Both the position numbers and the translations under genes were made by a program. Source: Lepraria neglecta (Eukaryota > Ascomycota > Lecanoromycetes > Lecanorales > Stereocaulaceae). Taken from it: a DNA stretch of 64,000 bases. The notes beneath the pieces were generated by a model. That model saw nothing but the letters and a program-made list of their open reading frames with translations. It searched no databases and was not told where the DNA came from. The stretch lies in contig CM065651.1 in the NCBI GenBank assembly GCA_033220425.1, forward strand, positions 2,604,001-2,668,000. Direction: 5' to 3'. Shown here in pieces: positions 1-11,312 of the stretch. The stretch's first letter is position 1; the number at the start of each line of letters is the position of its first letter.

Positions 1-840
1 TTGGCTTGCTTCCCTCATATAGTTGGTAGGTACCCGGTAACTTTTTGTTCGCGTCTCTAACAGTCTAGCTTCGCGTAGAGGGTTCCTTGACGCGAGAGGA
101 AGCGTTGGCAGTTGCAAAGCAGTCGTTGATTCATTCTAATGATCAATCATTGCTGTGCAATTCATGTGCAGTGTTCAAGAGTTATTTTTGCACGCAGTTT
201 GAAATTCGTGTATGCGGTTGGCCGCTCTTGCCTGGTCGATATCGCAATTTCTTGCACTGGGCTTCAGAAACAGCAGCAACGACCTCAAATTTCCGAGTAA
301 GGATCCTAAGCGCATGCGGAAGCTATGAAAGTATACAATATGCGCTGTGGTACTGTTAAAAATATGAAATGCTGGTGTTGAAGAGTTATATTTTATTGGC
401 TGATATATGCTAATAAGGCGGTCCTTGATATCAAGCCCATGGTGTAGCGCACTGGAGAATCCGTTACATTACATAGCCTTCAAATTGAGCGGAGTATTGC
501 CGAAGCGAGAAGTCAGCTTTACCACTGGCCCTGGCGCAGCAGTCCGAAGGACAAGGTGGCTAGCAAAATCTCCTCAGCCCTTTTCCTGTACCAAGTGAGC
601 TTTGACGTAAATCCTCCATTAACCGTACTCTGGCGCCCTCCAGTACGATAGGAGTGGGTTGGAAGCTTCTAGAATATTTTAGCTCGGACATAAAACACGG
701 AGATCCATGACTGCGGCCTGCGACTTGAGGCATAGAGCCTCGACGATTTGTAGATCCAATTGCTCGCAAATCATGGTAACCAATCATATTCTAGGAACGT
801 CTGTGTTTATCCCCTCTATGGCTGACCAAGCGCCTCCGTA
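1..840. other. No gene recognised
   Basis: No reading frame here resembles a known protein on either strand. Short open stretches exist but none shows coherent protein-like sequence or splice structure. It is probably degraded repeat DNA, since the next 500 bases hold a transposase relic. Confidence 0.4.
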
Positions 841-869
841 AATTTAGCAACACCAACACCCCCAACGCC

Positions 870-1290
870 CCCAACACTCCTTAATGGTCCGAATTCATCT
901 ACCGTAAGCTCTTTATATAGTCCCATCCATATGCATGCCGCTATATAAGCCCTGAGCTCTTTCCAAGTTGTAGGCTTCTAGGGACGGTAATTTGGAAATT
1001 TAGTAGGATTTGGCAGTTGCAGCGCAGCGTACTTGTTAGTGTGCTCAGCGATCGTTTTGAGTATGGAAGCGTCGAAGAATAGGCTTAACATCGCAAAAGG
1101 GGACTTGATAGATGTGTTACTGGGCAGGTTTTAGATACCTGTACGGAATGGTTGCTTAATATGCATGAGCTCGTAGTCTGGTAACGGCCAGGGGTCTGGA
1201 GGGCGCCTTTTGGCGGCGTTGGAGGGCTTGGGGTCAGGGACAACGTGGTCGATATCGTTAGAGGCACGGTTACGAGGCATAATAAATATT
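870..1290 (-). pseudogene. piggyBac-type transposase relic (N-terminal part)
   Basis: Read on the minus strand, one frame gives a coherent stretch with the pattern FFDASILKTIAEHTNKYAAL followed by KELRAYIAACIWMGLYKEL. This matches the start of the DDE_Tnp_1_7 (piggyBac) domain, where a conserved FFxxxxxxxIxxxTN is followed by an ELxAYxxxxIxMG block. The frame is interrupted by TAG codons where Gln (CAG) would be expected, for example just before the KPTTW segment near 970-980. No catalytic Asp region, TTAA target site or terminal repeat was found, so only an N-terminal fragment remains. It is a plain DNA transposon fossil and cannot be active. Confidence 0.6.
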
Positions 1291-1359
1291 TGGACGTGTT
1301 ATAGTGGGGTTTGAGTGCTTAGGAGTTGAAGATGTTGAAGAAATTGGAGTTGCAAATTA

Positions 1360-1870
1360 GCCGGCTGAATCTCGGCAGCCCCTGAATGGTTAGAATCTGC
1401 CCTTTCGCTCACTTTTACTACTATTGGCTTTTACGGTGCTACTTACCCCGGTACTGGCTTCTACGGTACTGCTTCTACAGTACTGGCTTCTATAGTACTG
1501 GCTTCTAAAATACTGGCATTCACGGCACTGGCTTTTACGGTCCTGCTTTCCGCGGTGCTGCATTTCGCTGCGCTTTATAGGGCTGTTTCTACCAGTACTA
1601 GCTTCATCCTCCCGCTATCTATATATTGGAAGTTTCATGTGACTGGCGGTCAAAATAGGAGCCTTTTTTTGGGGGTCAAACGCATGCCAACTTCCTTTCC
1701 CATCTTTCGGTTTCTGCCTATCCTACTTCTGCCCTTTACTGCTTCTTCCCCCTACTCAACTACAGTGTAGACATATGAAGGTGCTACAGGACCTTCAATA
1801 TGTTATTGAGCGTAACTGGCTGGAGCTAGCCGTTATTGGCTAGAGGCGTTATATTTAGCAAGCTTTCTCC
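1360..1870. repeat. Degenerate short tandem repeat around 1425-1560, rest featureless
   Basis: Between about 1425 and 1560 a unit of roughly 16-20 bases is repeated about seven times with changes. Its core reads ACTGGCTTCTAYGGTACT. The remainder up to the patatin relic has no recognisable coding content. The array is short and imperfect, so it is an old minisatellite, not a CRISPR array (no constant repeat and no unique spacers). Confidence 0.5.
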
Positions 1871-2600
1871 ATCAAATGCTGTTTTGATGGAGAAATTCTA
1901 AATTTTCCATCGATGAAATCGCCCCCAGTCTGGGAGTCAAACTTGATAGGTGGGAAGAAGGTCGGCGTAGCCGATGTGGCCCGCGCGGCCTCCTAAATAG
2001 AGTATGAGACTGGAGCTGAGCCCGTTCGGTATGTACGAAGTAATACTGGTGATCCGCCAAGTGCTTTTAACTCGTATGCGCAGACGAAACTAAGATCCAT
2101 CGGTTAATATTGGACCAACAATTCAGTAGGCCTGTCAAAATAGTGCTCACGTTTTATACCCTGTAGATCCTGTAATAAGGCGTCTTGATCGCCAACCTTC
2201 TGCCTTACGATAGTCTTGATAGCCTCCTCAAGGGCCTGAAGATCGAACTTCTCGCGTTGTATAAAGGTCTATAGCTGACCAAAGACCTTCTCGCTTATGA
2301 TAACGTAGGCAGCGATACATTCAGTAACCGACATACGAAGTCGCCCAAGCATAAGGGCGATAATGCTGCAAATCTTAGCGGCTAAGTACTTTATAGCTTT
2401 TATGGTAAGACAGGGTACCCTCTAGTACTAGTGCCACAAATCATATCAAAACAGTCACACGGTAAAGGTTCGATACTTAGATCGTGGATGAAACGAATCT
2501 TCTCTATAATATTTTACATGATAAAGAGACGATAAGCCACGGATTCCCCCTCTATCTTCGAAAGACGTAGTCAGCTAAAACTCTTGGAGACTGGTTAAAA
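1870..2600 (-). pseudogene. Patatin-like phospholipase domain, relic
   Basis: The minus strand carries the landmarks of a fungal patatin domain in the right order. They are GGIRGLSSL (oxyanion-hole region, near 2540), then IRFIHDLSIEPLPCDCFDMI, GTSTRG at about 2418-2435 where the nucleophile elbow GTSTGG is expected, IALMLGRLRMSVTECI, KFDLQALEEAIKTIV, QDALL, TYRTGSAP and ARATSATPTFFPPIKF with FIDG near 1900. Patatin domains of fungal NLRs and stand-alone phospholipases share this series. The relic has frameshifts (one near 2520), a TAG in the ECIAAYVI to KFDL interval, another where Trp precedes EAARATSA, and the elbow Gly changed to Arg. It lies head-to-head with the NB-ARC gene that starts near 3157. 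In intact fungal NLRs the patatin would be upstream and on the same strand. Confidence 0.75.
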
Positions 2601-3156
2601 GGGAAGATATACCAAGAGAAAGTAGATTCATTCGTAGTCCAAGTTGAGCATCCATAGTTTGAATTGTCGCGCAAACAGATCTGCGTATTGAGGAGGTTTC
2701 AGCTACTACCGATGCACAACTTTCTTGAAGCCCGAATATAGGAAACCGCAAGGCACTGAGAGGATTTGACAACAAGAAGGATAGGTTTCTGTAGAATAAA
2801 ACTGTCTATCTGCTCAAAGGCATATTTAGATCCAGAGATCAAGATCCGCTCATCGGTCGAACTTGCAGCGAAACTCAGCCACTGCCTACTATATAGGGCT
2901 GGATATAGAGTTGGCGGCTATCCCCACATTGATGATTACTCGGTTAGCCCCTGCACTACGACCTTTGGCTGGCCAGGGGTGAGGGTTCATGAGCTCCGCC
3001 AGGGGTACGCCATGCAAGCTTCGCACCTGGACGTCCGCCAGGAGGGTTCGCACTTTGGAAATACCACTGCTTCCAACAGTCAGATCCTCCAGGGCAATTT
3101 CCACGGACTCACCATCAGTCAGCTCTACCAATCAATACCGAGAAAACAAGAGCTGA
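2600..3156. other. Spacer between patatin relic and NB-ARC gene
   Basis: Both strands have open frames. On the plus strand 2766-3209 ends in a stretch with HFGNTTASNSQILQGNFHG, which resembles the linker that precedes the nucleotide-binding domain in many fungal NLRs. It is out of frame with the NB-ARC frame, so it is either an upstream exon or decayed coding sequence. On the minus strand 2889-3131 is also open, with an ELTDGESVEIALEDL start, but no family was recognised. Confidence 0.35.
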
Positions 3157-5840
3157 TACGGGAGCCCAGATCCTACGGCTGCTGCCCAGATCCCTCCAAG
3201 CACCTATGAGGGTCACTATGCCCACTCGTCGCTCCGACCGGTCCCTAACTATGTCCCGCGACCGCGATTGCACCAAAAGATCAAAGAACAGTTGCACGAC
3301 CTCAAGGATGACGAGGTGGAAGACGTGCGGATCCTAGTGGTGTGGGGGCTCGGCGGAGCGGGCAAGTCGCAGCTGGTGCTGAACTATATCCGCGAATATC
3401 GACGGGACTACGCTGCCGTGTTCTGGATCGAAGCTGGATCGAAGGAGTCGATCGAGCGCGACTATATCCAAATCTACCGATTCCTCTACGGTCGCCAGAT
3501 GGATACAGGCCCCAGGATGGTGAAGGTCGAAGATACGGTGCCTATGGTCAAGCGCTGGTTCCACGGTCGTGAGGGGCGATGGCTGGTGGTTCTGGACAGT
3601 GCGGACACCATCGACAACGATCGAGACAAATCCTATATCGACCTGGAATATTTCATGCCCGACGCGCCTGGAGTGCATGTTATTATCACCTCGCGAAGCT
3701 CAACAGCTAAAGAGATGACAACGCTGGAAGCTGTCGAGGTAGCGGACATGGAGCCAGCGGAAGCGGTGGCGCTGTTCCGACGAGGTGCGAAGCTACAGGA
3801 GGAAGGGCAAGAGATCAGGACGGAAGTGGCTCAAATCGTGAAAGAACTGGGCTACTTAGCATTGGCCATCACTCTAGTCGGTTCATACATATCGGTGATA
3901 CCTCGCTTGTCATCTGATATCCGGAAATACCTCCCCGAATACCGGGAGCGGCGGAAAGAGCTGCTCCACCAGCGGCCTCAACAGCATATCCACCGGTACG
4001 GGGAGAGCGTTTTGAGCACGTGGGAAGCGTCCTTCGATGCGATTACCCATCAACACCCGGCGGCATCTCGATTGCTTAGCGTACTGGCTTTTATGAACTT
4101 TGACGATATCTTCATCAGTCTCTTTGATCGGAAAGCAACACATATTACGGAGCCGCTAGAGGCCCTGTCGTCGTCTGCTCAGACGTGGTGGTTATACATC
4201 TTCCCTGAAACCGACGGGAACTCGTATGAGTTGGAGTCGGCATTTCAGACACTCCAGACATATTCTCTGATCCAGTGGCGATCGGATCAAAGGAGCTACT
4301 CGATGCATAAGCTCGTGCACGCATGGGGACAAGACCGACTAGAGGCGACGAGGCAGGAACAGTTGAGCAGTCTCACTCTCGAGCTCTTAGCCGACGCTAC
4401 TACCGATTATCAGTCGGATTCGAGCTACCGATTACGACTGGTACCACATCTCATGGCAAGCTTTAGTGTTTACTCTCAAACATATAACTCGATAGGTGAA
4501 ACTACAAGGGATAGACTTACGACGATTAAGAGAATTGGCGATTTCTTATATACAACAGGACGGTGGACCGAGGCCTACAATACACGTGTATTCTATTTCC
4601 AGGGGATGAGAAAATTCCTCGGAGCCGAGCATCCTGATACGCTGGGGAGTATGAACAATCTGGCAGAGGTAATAAGACATCAAGGCAAATACGAGGAGGC
4701 TGAGGAGATGCATCGACAAATACTGGCGTTAAAAGAGACGGTGCTAGGCAAGGAGCATCCTCATACACTAGGGAGTATGAACAATCTGGCCTCGGTACTA
4801 GATAGTCAAGGCAAATATAAGGAGGCCGAGGAGATGCATCGACAAGCACTGGCGTTGCGTAAGACAGTGCTGGGCAAGGAGCATCCTGATACGCTGGGGA
4901 GTATGAACAATCTGGCAGAGGTAATGAGACATCAAGGCAAATACGAGGAGGCCGAGGAGATACATCGACAAGCACTGGCGTTAAGGGAGACGGTGCTGGG
5001 CAAAGGAGCATCCTAATACGCTGGGGAGTATGAACAATCTGGGGAATGTACTGGACAGTCAAGGCAAATACGAGGAGGCCGAGCAGATGCATCGACAAAT
5101 ACTGGCGTTAAAAGAGACGGTGCTAGGCAAGGAGCATCCTCATACACTAGGGAGTATGAACAATCTGGCCTCGGTACTAGATAGTCAAGGCAAATATAAG
5201 GAGGCCGAGGAGATGCATCGACAAGCACTGGCGTTGCGTAAGACAGTGCTGGGCAAGGAGCATCCTGATACGCTGGGGAGTATGAACAATCTGGCAGAGG
5301 TAATGAGACATCAAGGCAAATACGAGGAGGCCGAGGAGATACATCGACAAGACTGGCGTTAAAAGAGACGGTGCTGGGCAAGGAGCATCCTTATACGCTG
5401 GGGAGTATGAACAATCTGGCATTGGTACTAGACAGTCAAGGCAAATACGAGGAGGCCAAGGAGACATATCGACAAACACTGGCATTAAGAGAGACGGTGC
5501 TGGGCAAGGAGCATCCTTCTACGCTGACGAGTATGAACAATCTGGCATCGGTACTGGATAATCAAGGCAAATACGAGGAGGCCGAGCAGATATATCGACA
5601 AACACTGGCGTTGAGGGAGACGGTGCTGGGCAAGGAGCATCCTTCTACGCTGACGAGTATAAACAATCTGGCGAATGTACTGGACAGTCAAGGCAAATAC
5701 GAGGAGGCCGAGGAGATGTATCGACAAACACTGGCGTTGTGTGAGACGGTGCTGGGCAAGGAGCATCCTTATACGCTGACGTGTATGAACAGTCTGGCAT
5801 CGGTACGTAGCCGCCGAGCCTCACATCATGTTATGCCAAA
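3157..5840 (+). pseudogene. NB-ARC / TPR NLR-like protein, probably broken
   Basis: The frame is open from 3157 and enters a nucleotide-binding domain with VPRPRLHQKI, the P-loop GLGGAGKSQL (about 3346-3375), LVVLDSAD (Walker B-like, near 3580), a HVIITSRS segment and an MHKLVHAW winged-helix-type motif near 4300. From 4627 on there are nine and a half kinesin-light-chain-type TPR units of 42 residues, with the pattern SMNNLAxVLxxQGKYEEAE. Such STAND proteins act in fungal allorecognition and cell death. There is no in-frame ATG between 3157 and the P-loop, so an upstream exon is missing or decayed. One extra A near 5000 and one lost base near 5352 shift the frame out and back, so the continuous frame stops at 5014-5016 with a 582-codon product. 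The tail after 5800 (SRRASHHV) leaves the repeat abruptly. Confidence 0.8.
4627..5820 (+). repeat. Tandem 126-bp TPR-coding repeats, about 9.5 units
   Basis: Units begin at about 4627, 4753, 4879, 5006, 5132, 5258, 5383, 5509 and 5635, with a partial last one near 5761; each starts GAGCATCCT. Units 2-3 (4753-5004) and 5-6 (5132-5382) are almost base-for-base the same, so a two- to three-unit block was duplicated recently. Units 8 and 9 are also close to each other. Such internal homogenisation is known for fungal NLR repeat domains. Confidence 0.9.
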
Positions 5841-6290
5841 TGCCAAATATTCGAAAAAAGGATTACTGTTTCGATTCCTTCAATATATATTCCGTCGATG
5901 AAGGGTTCGCGAACGGAAGCGGCGCACTTTGTAGGATTTTTATTTATTGTTTAATGACTACTAAAAGAGCTGGTGATAGGTAGAATTCTGCACGAGGAAT
6001 TGCGTCCCAGTGAAAAGTTCCAAAATCCTTTAAGCACCGTTACCTTGCACGTTATCTTCTCTCCGCCGACTGATTGTACCAGGACTATACTGCCCCGTTG
6101 CGGACTGGACGTTTTTCTGTGTATCTACCACAGCCAAATTACCCTGACCGTGTCTCTAGAATTGATCATCAGTGCCCGATCGCAATTAAATTTTGATTGG
6201 TACATACCATTTTCCTATCAGAAGAACAGTATGAGTAATTCTATATCTCGTCGTCCAACTCGAAAAGCGGTAGAAGGCGCTTAGGCTCCT
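5841..6290. other. No gene recognised
   Basis: An open frame at 5973-6284 (plus) has no domain, signal or compositional support. Nothing else is visible downstream of the TPR array. Confidence 0.35.
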
Positions 6291-6299
6291 TAAGACTAC

Positions 6300-6620
6300 T
6301 CTCGTACCTCTACTTCCGCGCGTATTATCTACGCCCGGCGCGATCCTTGGTCACCTCCTCTTCCCTATGTATCTTGAAGTCTAAGAGATGGTTGAGGAAG
6401 TTGCTTTGCAGCGTCCACGTTTTGCCGTAGTAGGGGCAAGTGGGATGCTTGTATGGGTACGCCTAGATTCTGCCGGGCTCGAAAGATGAGGTGTCGCCGT
6501 CTTCGTTAGACGATAATAGTGGGTCGTTGTGGTCTGCTAGATGTGGTGTGAGTTGAGCTCGGGCATCGCGAACGGGTCTGGTTTGGGACCCATCTTGTCT
6601 AGTGTTTTGTAGACTTGAGT
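6300..6620 (-). pseudogene. C2H2-type zinc-finger relic
   Basis: On the minus strand a frame reads YPYKHPTCPYYGKTW followed by LQSNFLNHLLDFKIH. That is a C2H2-like finger: the first Cys is kept, the second is changed to Tyr, and the His pair is partly kept. Upstream the same locus gives NDPLLSSNEDGDTSSFEPGR, joined by a TAG where Gln would fit. A further frame change lies near 6540. Fungal genomes carry many such fingers in accessory DNA. The fragment is too short to place in a family. Confidence 0.45.
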
Positions 6621-8040
6621 CTGATAGAACTACACATAATATAGGGACGGCGGAGTTTGTTATACTCTTAGGGGTGTTGATGCAAGCAAGGCCGCTAGCG
6701 CCAAGCAGGGTCCTTGGAACGATAATCTATTTGGTGAAAGCTGCAGCGGCATAAAGTATAAATACATAAGGAGGCAGCGGATGACAGCCCCCGCCGGCGG
6801 TTACACCACTTTCAGCGAAGCTAATAGATAGAAGCTTTCGTCTTCCTCTCTATCGCCTCGGCCACGATCGCCTCGGCCACGGCCGCCACTAAGATCAAGT
6901 CTATTCCAGGGACCTGGAGCTGTTATTGAAGGCCCACAGAAACCTAGGATAGTGAACATTGCCTCCGGCGTATAATTTAGTGCCTTTAAGATCCGGTGCC
7001 GGCTCGGGGGATAGATCGAAAGGATCCTTCGACGACTAGCCGGTCAAATTAAGGACTTCAATCAGGTCGTAGTCGTCGAGTCGTCGAGCCATTCCGCCAC
7101 TACATTTAGGAACCCTGGCAGTATTCCTCTCTCCACAGACGACGGGAATATCACCAATCGACGTCATCGACAGTCAATTTGCCAGCCAAATCGGCTTTGC
7201 TGGGGGCTTGGTACAATTAAATAGAATCAAAGTCGATTAAGGGTACTATATATCTTAAATACGGATAAAGGAGCGGTATATGGAGTTTGAAGTTGGAAAT
7301 CCAAGACATTCAGAACGGGGCGAGACGAGGATTATATACGCTTCTAAGTCGTACCTATAGCGGCGTTACTATGCCTGCACTCTCTCTAACGAATGGACTA
7401 CTAAGGACCACTCCAATAGCGTCTCCCTCGTCCCGGTACTTTCTTCTCTTCTCCAAATCGTCGATCTCTAGCTATCGCCGCTCGACCGCCAGACCGAGTA
7501 TGCTCGATCCCTGTTTATCTCTCACATCCTGCGGCACGCACTAGCGTGCCTTTCTGCTATTGGAGCCTCGTATTCGATCCACGTCCCACATAGGCTGAGT
7601 TTTCGCTACGCACCTCGGACATATCCATCTGTCGTGTCTCGTCAGCTGCTGCGGCTTGGATCTTTGAGCTGAGCCAGCTAGGTCGTCGCGAATCCCCGCC
7701 TTACTGGACGCCTCCCAGGACTCTCGGCAGCGCTCTCGCAGTACGAATCTTCGTACATCTATTACTGGTCGCTGCTGATCCACCAATTATACATAGTCCA
7801 GCGTCGGTACGGCAGACCATCACATTTTATAAGCCCGAGATCTATCGCTACAACTAGCGTAGGTAATAAGTGCTCGGTAAGACGGCACATTAAAAGCTTC
7901 ACACGTCCCCGATCCAGGCATCGATGGGCAGTGTAAATCCATAGTCCTCTCGATCGAGCCACTGCCACATCAGCGACGGGCTAATGTCTAAAACCCAGCT
8001 AAGCTGAATTCCACGAGGACGCCCAATCATCGCCCTTCAG
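6621..8040. other. Degraded sequence, no gene recognised
   Basis: Several short minus-strand stretches look protein-like, for example one with WICPRCVAKTQP near 7600 that could be half of a zinc ribbon, and a charged one near 7480. They are in different frames with many stops, and no family was recognised. The many TAG/TAA codons at likely Gln positions suggest C-to-T decay. Confidence 0.35.
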
Positions 8041-9740
8041 ATCCATACAGGAGTCGTCACCACTGGCAATACCGAAACACCGTCTATTCGAGATACGGGG
8101 CAATACACATATACTTACATTCCGAAAGGATCAAAAGATAGCAAGACTTTTAGAGGAAAAAGACGCGGACCAAGCTAATATCCATCAACTTGAACAGGAT
8201 AGAAAGGAACTTAAAAGCGAGAAAGCAAGTATAAATGACAAGCGTACAGCGATATAATTAGAGATGCAAAGACAGAAGAAGACAGAGATAGATAGGGCAA
8301 AGCAACAAATCTTCGACGAAGCTATAGCTGAATTTAATCAGAGAAAGGATAAGTTAAAGAAGAAGATAATAACCCTGGAGAGAGAGAAAAAAATAGACTG
8401 GAAGATACCATCAAGGCTCTTTAAGAAAAGAATGTAAAAGCCCAGAAGGACTTAAGCGAGCAAAAGTAGAGTTTTGAAATTGATAAGAGAAGTTCCCAAT
8501 CATATATCAAATAGGTAGAATCGGAATTACACCAGATTAAAGCGCCTTCCAAATTCTCGCCGCAGACACCTAAGTTCTAGTGATTATTGCCCCTTCGACG
8601 TTCCACACTCTATTACTAATTAGCAATCTCAGTATCGACCGCTTTCACCGACTATTAGAGGATATTCGAGATATAGCGGTTAATGATTTTGTATGCTCGC
8701 CGGAGGATGCAAAGTCGGTATATGGACGTAATGAATATAATTTCGCCTTTCTGTAAAATTGACGTCTTCTATAGCTCGATAGCGATACCGTTCGAGATCA
8801 GTTATCCGAGGCCAGTGCCATTTTGCAATACCCGCTCCTATCTTCGGAGAGCGATTTTTCTACCTTTCTCTAGAGGTACGCGGTCTAGAACTTCCTATCC
8901 TTGAAGACGGTCTCGATCATACAGCGACGATATTTCGCGGAATCCACAATGGCAGGGAAACTAGGACAACCCATGGATTTTATTCTGAACATACTCTCAA
9001 GTATTCCAGCTGCAAATCCGAGCCAAGAATCATCCTGGCGGTTAACGACAATTGATAAACTTGATTGTCTAGGCCCATATGGTCCCTTTGCGACTGCCAA
9101 TATCTATACTAGACCTGATGAGCGCGGCATCGTACAAGCGATATTAGGCAAACTTCATCACCTTCCGAGCCCGAGCGAGGATCGATTATAGGCTAAGCTT
9201 ACTAAGATTGTACATCTGGCTACCGAGCTTTAGAGCGCCCTTCAGAAGGATCGTTATCGAGTCGACTTCAGCTACGAACCCACGACGGATAATCGGCAGA
9301 AATAGGATTTTATTAATTACATAGTAACAAATAGCCCGAACGCGGTCGACTCGCCTACCGAAATCCCTGTGGCAAGACTGCCCTCGAAATCCTTAGTACT
9401 ATTCCCTCGAATCACGGGCGTCTTTGGCTCTGATGGTGCCAATCCTAAGATCCTACACTCGGGTTTGGCTCTTTCTTATAGTTCTCCAGCCTTCCAAGGT
9501 CTTTAAGAAATTGAGTATATTAACCATACGACAAAGGAATTCGAACGGGGTCTGCGTAGGAGATATGGCAGTCAATCTTCCCCGATAACGGACAATTATC
9601 AGGGAGAGTGGTCTGCTCTATATGGTGCAGTGAATCGAGGAAGTCTGGATCTCAGTGAGTTTTGGCGCAATTAGGGAAGGGCGATTCCAATAGGCCCGAA
9701 CAGTCCTACGGGAGAGAAATTTCCTATAACTCAGACTTGA
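8040..9740 (+). pseudogene. Unidentified fossil reading frame with coiled coil
   Basis: The plus strand holds coherent protein-like sequence in two parts. About 8120-8420 encodes a highly charged heptad-rich coiled coil (patterns such as RLLEEKDADQANIHQLEQDR). About 8900-9740 encodes a globular-looking segment with KLGQPMDFILNILSSI, YGPFATANIYTRPDERG and LFPRITGVFGSDGANP. Many breaks are present, mostly stop codons. I do not recognise the family. It may be the body of an unclassified mobile element or an old accessory gene, and it is treated here as a fossil. Confidence 0.4.
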
Positions 9741-10072
9741 TTGATTTGGACGTGTTTGGCCTTAGATTAGTAGATAGCCAATCGAAGACCGGGACTTTGT
9801 GGTTACTTATGGAGGCCCCTCTGGGGTCCTAAGGGGACTTCAAAGGACTTTGGAATTTAATAAAGTTTATGCGCCTTTCATGCCTACTGGCTCTATAGTT
9901 CTCGAAATCGAAAGCGCATCGGAAGCCTTTCTATCCCCGGATTTCACTATTCTACTTCTTCTCCATATAGGATACTAGCTCCTTTAACCGTCTGTTTGTA
10001 TGGTATGTCGCAAGGATGGTACAGGCCTAGGTCGAGATTCTGCGCTACACTTACAGTACAAATTCCCCACAA

Positions 10073-10717
10073 TCACGCCTTTATATCTTTCTTCGACTTC
10101 TTGGCCTTTATCGAGGCCGAGGTATTAGATCCTCCTGTAGGGTAGGAGAGAGGAGTCGGTGTGGTATTGAAGGAGAAAACGGGGGTCGCTTGAACCGGCT
10201 TAAATGCAGGGGAGCTTTTAGGAAGCTCTATATGGTCAGGTGGCGGGACTATCTCTAATGCTGAGGATATAATTATCGACTCGGGTAGTCCGGCATAAGC
10301 GTTTTCGACGGTTTCCTGAAGTGGCCTGTCAGTATCTGCAATGTTTGATCGACGGTCTGTGTAGCTTACTCGATACAATTGCTCGTCGTCAGATAGAGCC
10401 TCGACGTCTTCGGGATCGGGACGCTTCATCGGTCTTTGGGAACTAGAAAAGCGGGATTCGGATACCCCTGTTCGATCTAAGCGCGAGGTTAACAAACGTT
10501 GGATCTGGGGGACTGAATGGAAGGCGCACTCAAAGACTGGCGGTTCGCATGTACCATGCAGATGTCCAACCCTGCTTGTAACACGACCATTTTCCGCTGT
10601 GTCTGCTCTCGGAGGGCCTGGTTTTGGTGAGATTCGGCTGCTATCCCACGGACAAGCTCTTGATCCATCTGCAGCACGTGTGACGGCGAGAGTATCGCAC
10701 AGCCTCATCTCAGCCAA
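10073..10717 (-). CDS. Hypothetical protein, possibly a fossil fragment
   Basis: An open minus-strand frame of 214 codons ends in a Lys-rich tail (KAKKSKKDIKA). Its middle part is acidic and polar (MKRPDPEDVEALSDDEQLYR). A second frame overlapping its start, at 10489-10677, also looks protein-like (MDQELVRGIAAESHQNQALR), so the two may be parts of one gene separated by a frameshift or intron. No domain was recognised. It lies directly downstream, in opposite orientation, of the fossil frame at 8040-9740 and may belong to the same element. Confidence 0.35.
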   Translation of the reverse strand: MAEMRLCDTLAVTRAADGSRACPWDSSRISPKPGPPRADTAENGRVTSRVGHLHGTCEPPVFECAFHSVPQIQRLLTSRLDRTGVSESRFSSSQRPMKRPDPEDVEALSDDEQLYRVSYTDRRSNIADTDRPLQETVENAYAGLPESIIISSALEIVPPPDHIELPKSSPAFKPVQATPVFSFNTTPTPLSYPTGGSNTSASIKAKKSKKDIKA

Positions 10718-11312
10718 TTAAGTTGCGTCGCCTTGGAGACTACCGTTCAGCTCCTCTGACCCTTATCTTCTTTCTGAAAACTGACAAAGCTAGGCCGCCC
10801 AAGGATTTGGAGGATTCGAGTGCGCGGTATTATGCAACAGGTAATTTTCGCGAGCATCGCGAAACTTGACACGAGAGGTTTTGAATACGGCTCTTCCTAT
10901 TGTGTACAGCAAACAGGTTTCTCTGTTTAGATCGGTTGGCCAACTAGATATTCACTTCTGCTCCCTATACCCTGTATCCGTGAGACTACCCGCCATGGTT
11001 CTAGGCAGCCTATACACTGAGGTGCCCCAATTTTACGCTCTATTCTGCACCGCCCAAATACCGGCTCAGGTAAGTAAATCACCTTAGCCAATCATAACAT
11101 TTCTCCGCTGACTAAACTTCCTGAAGATGATCAACGGCCTCCTAAAAGCCTCAGATGACCACTACCGCGCGAACAACGTCTGGACTTTGATCCGCAACCA
11201 TGACCAAAGCGTGCCAAAAAGCCCACCCAATACCCAATCGAAGGCGGGGACTTCAGCACATCCTTCGTAGACTACACTCTTGATGATTAGACCTTGGGGC
11301 AAAGTGAGCCAC
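10718..11312. other. No complete gene; short protein-like remnant near 11120-11200
   Basis: A plus-strand stretch near 11127-11210 reads MINGLLKASDDHYRANNVW then TLIRNHDQS, which looks like a real protein fragment. It is preceded by a possible intron end and soon followed by stops. The family was not recognised. The remainder up to the MITE at 11313 shows nothing. Confidence 0.3.

Noticed and set aside
1425-1560. Possible CRISPR array
   Set aside because: Units are adjacent without spacers and drift in sequence; the window is fungal.
2889-3131. Minus-strand frame with ELTDGESVEIALEDL
   Set aside because: Looks protein-like but the opposite strand has the NLR linker-like motif; neither could be confirmed, so it is noted only in the spacer entry.
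4526-5766. Long minus-strand frames with repeated LLGLLVFAL-type segments
   Set aside because: They are the antisense of the TPR array; the apparent repeats come from the 126-bp units.
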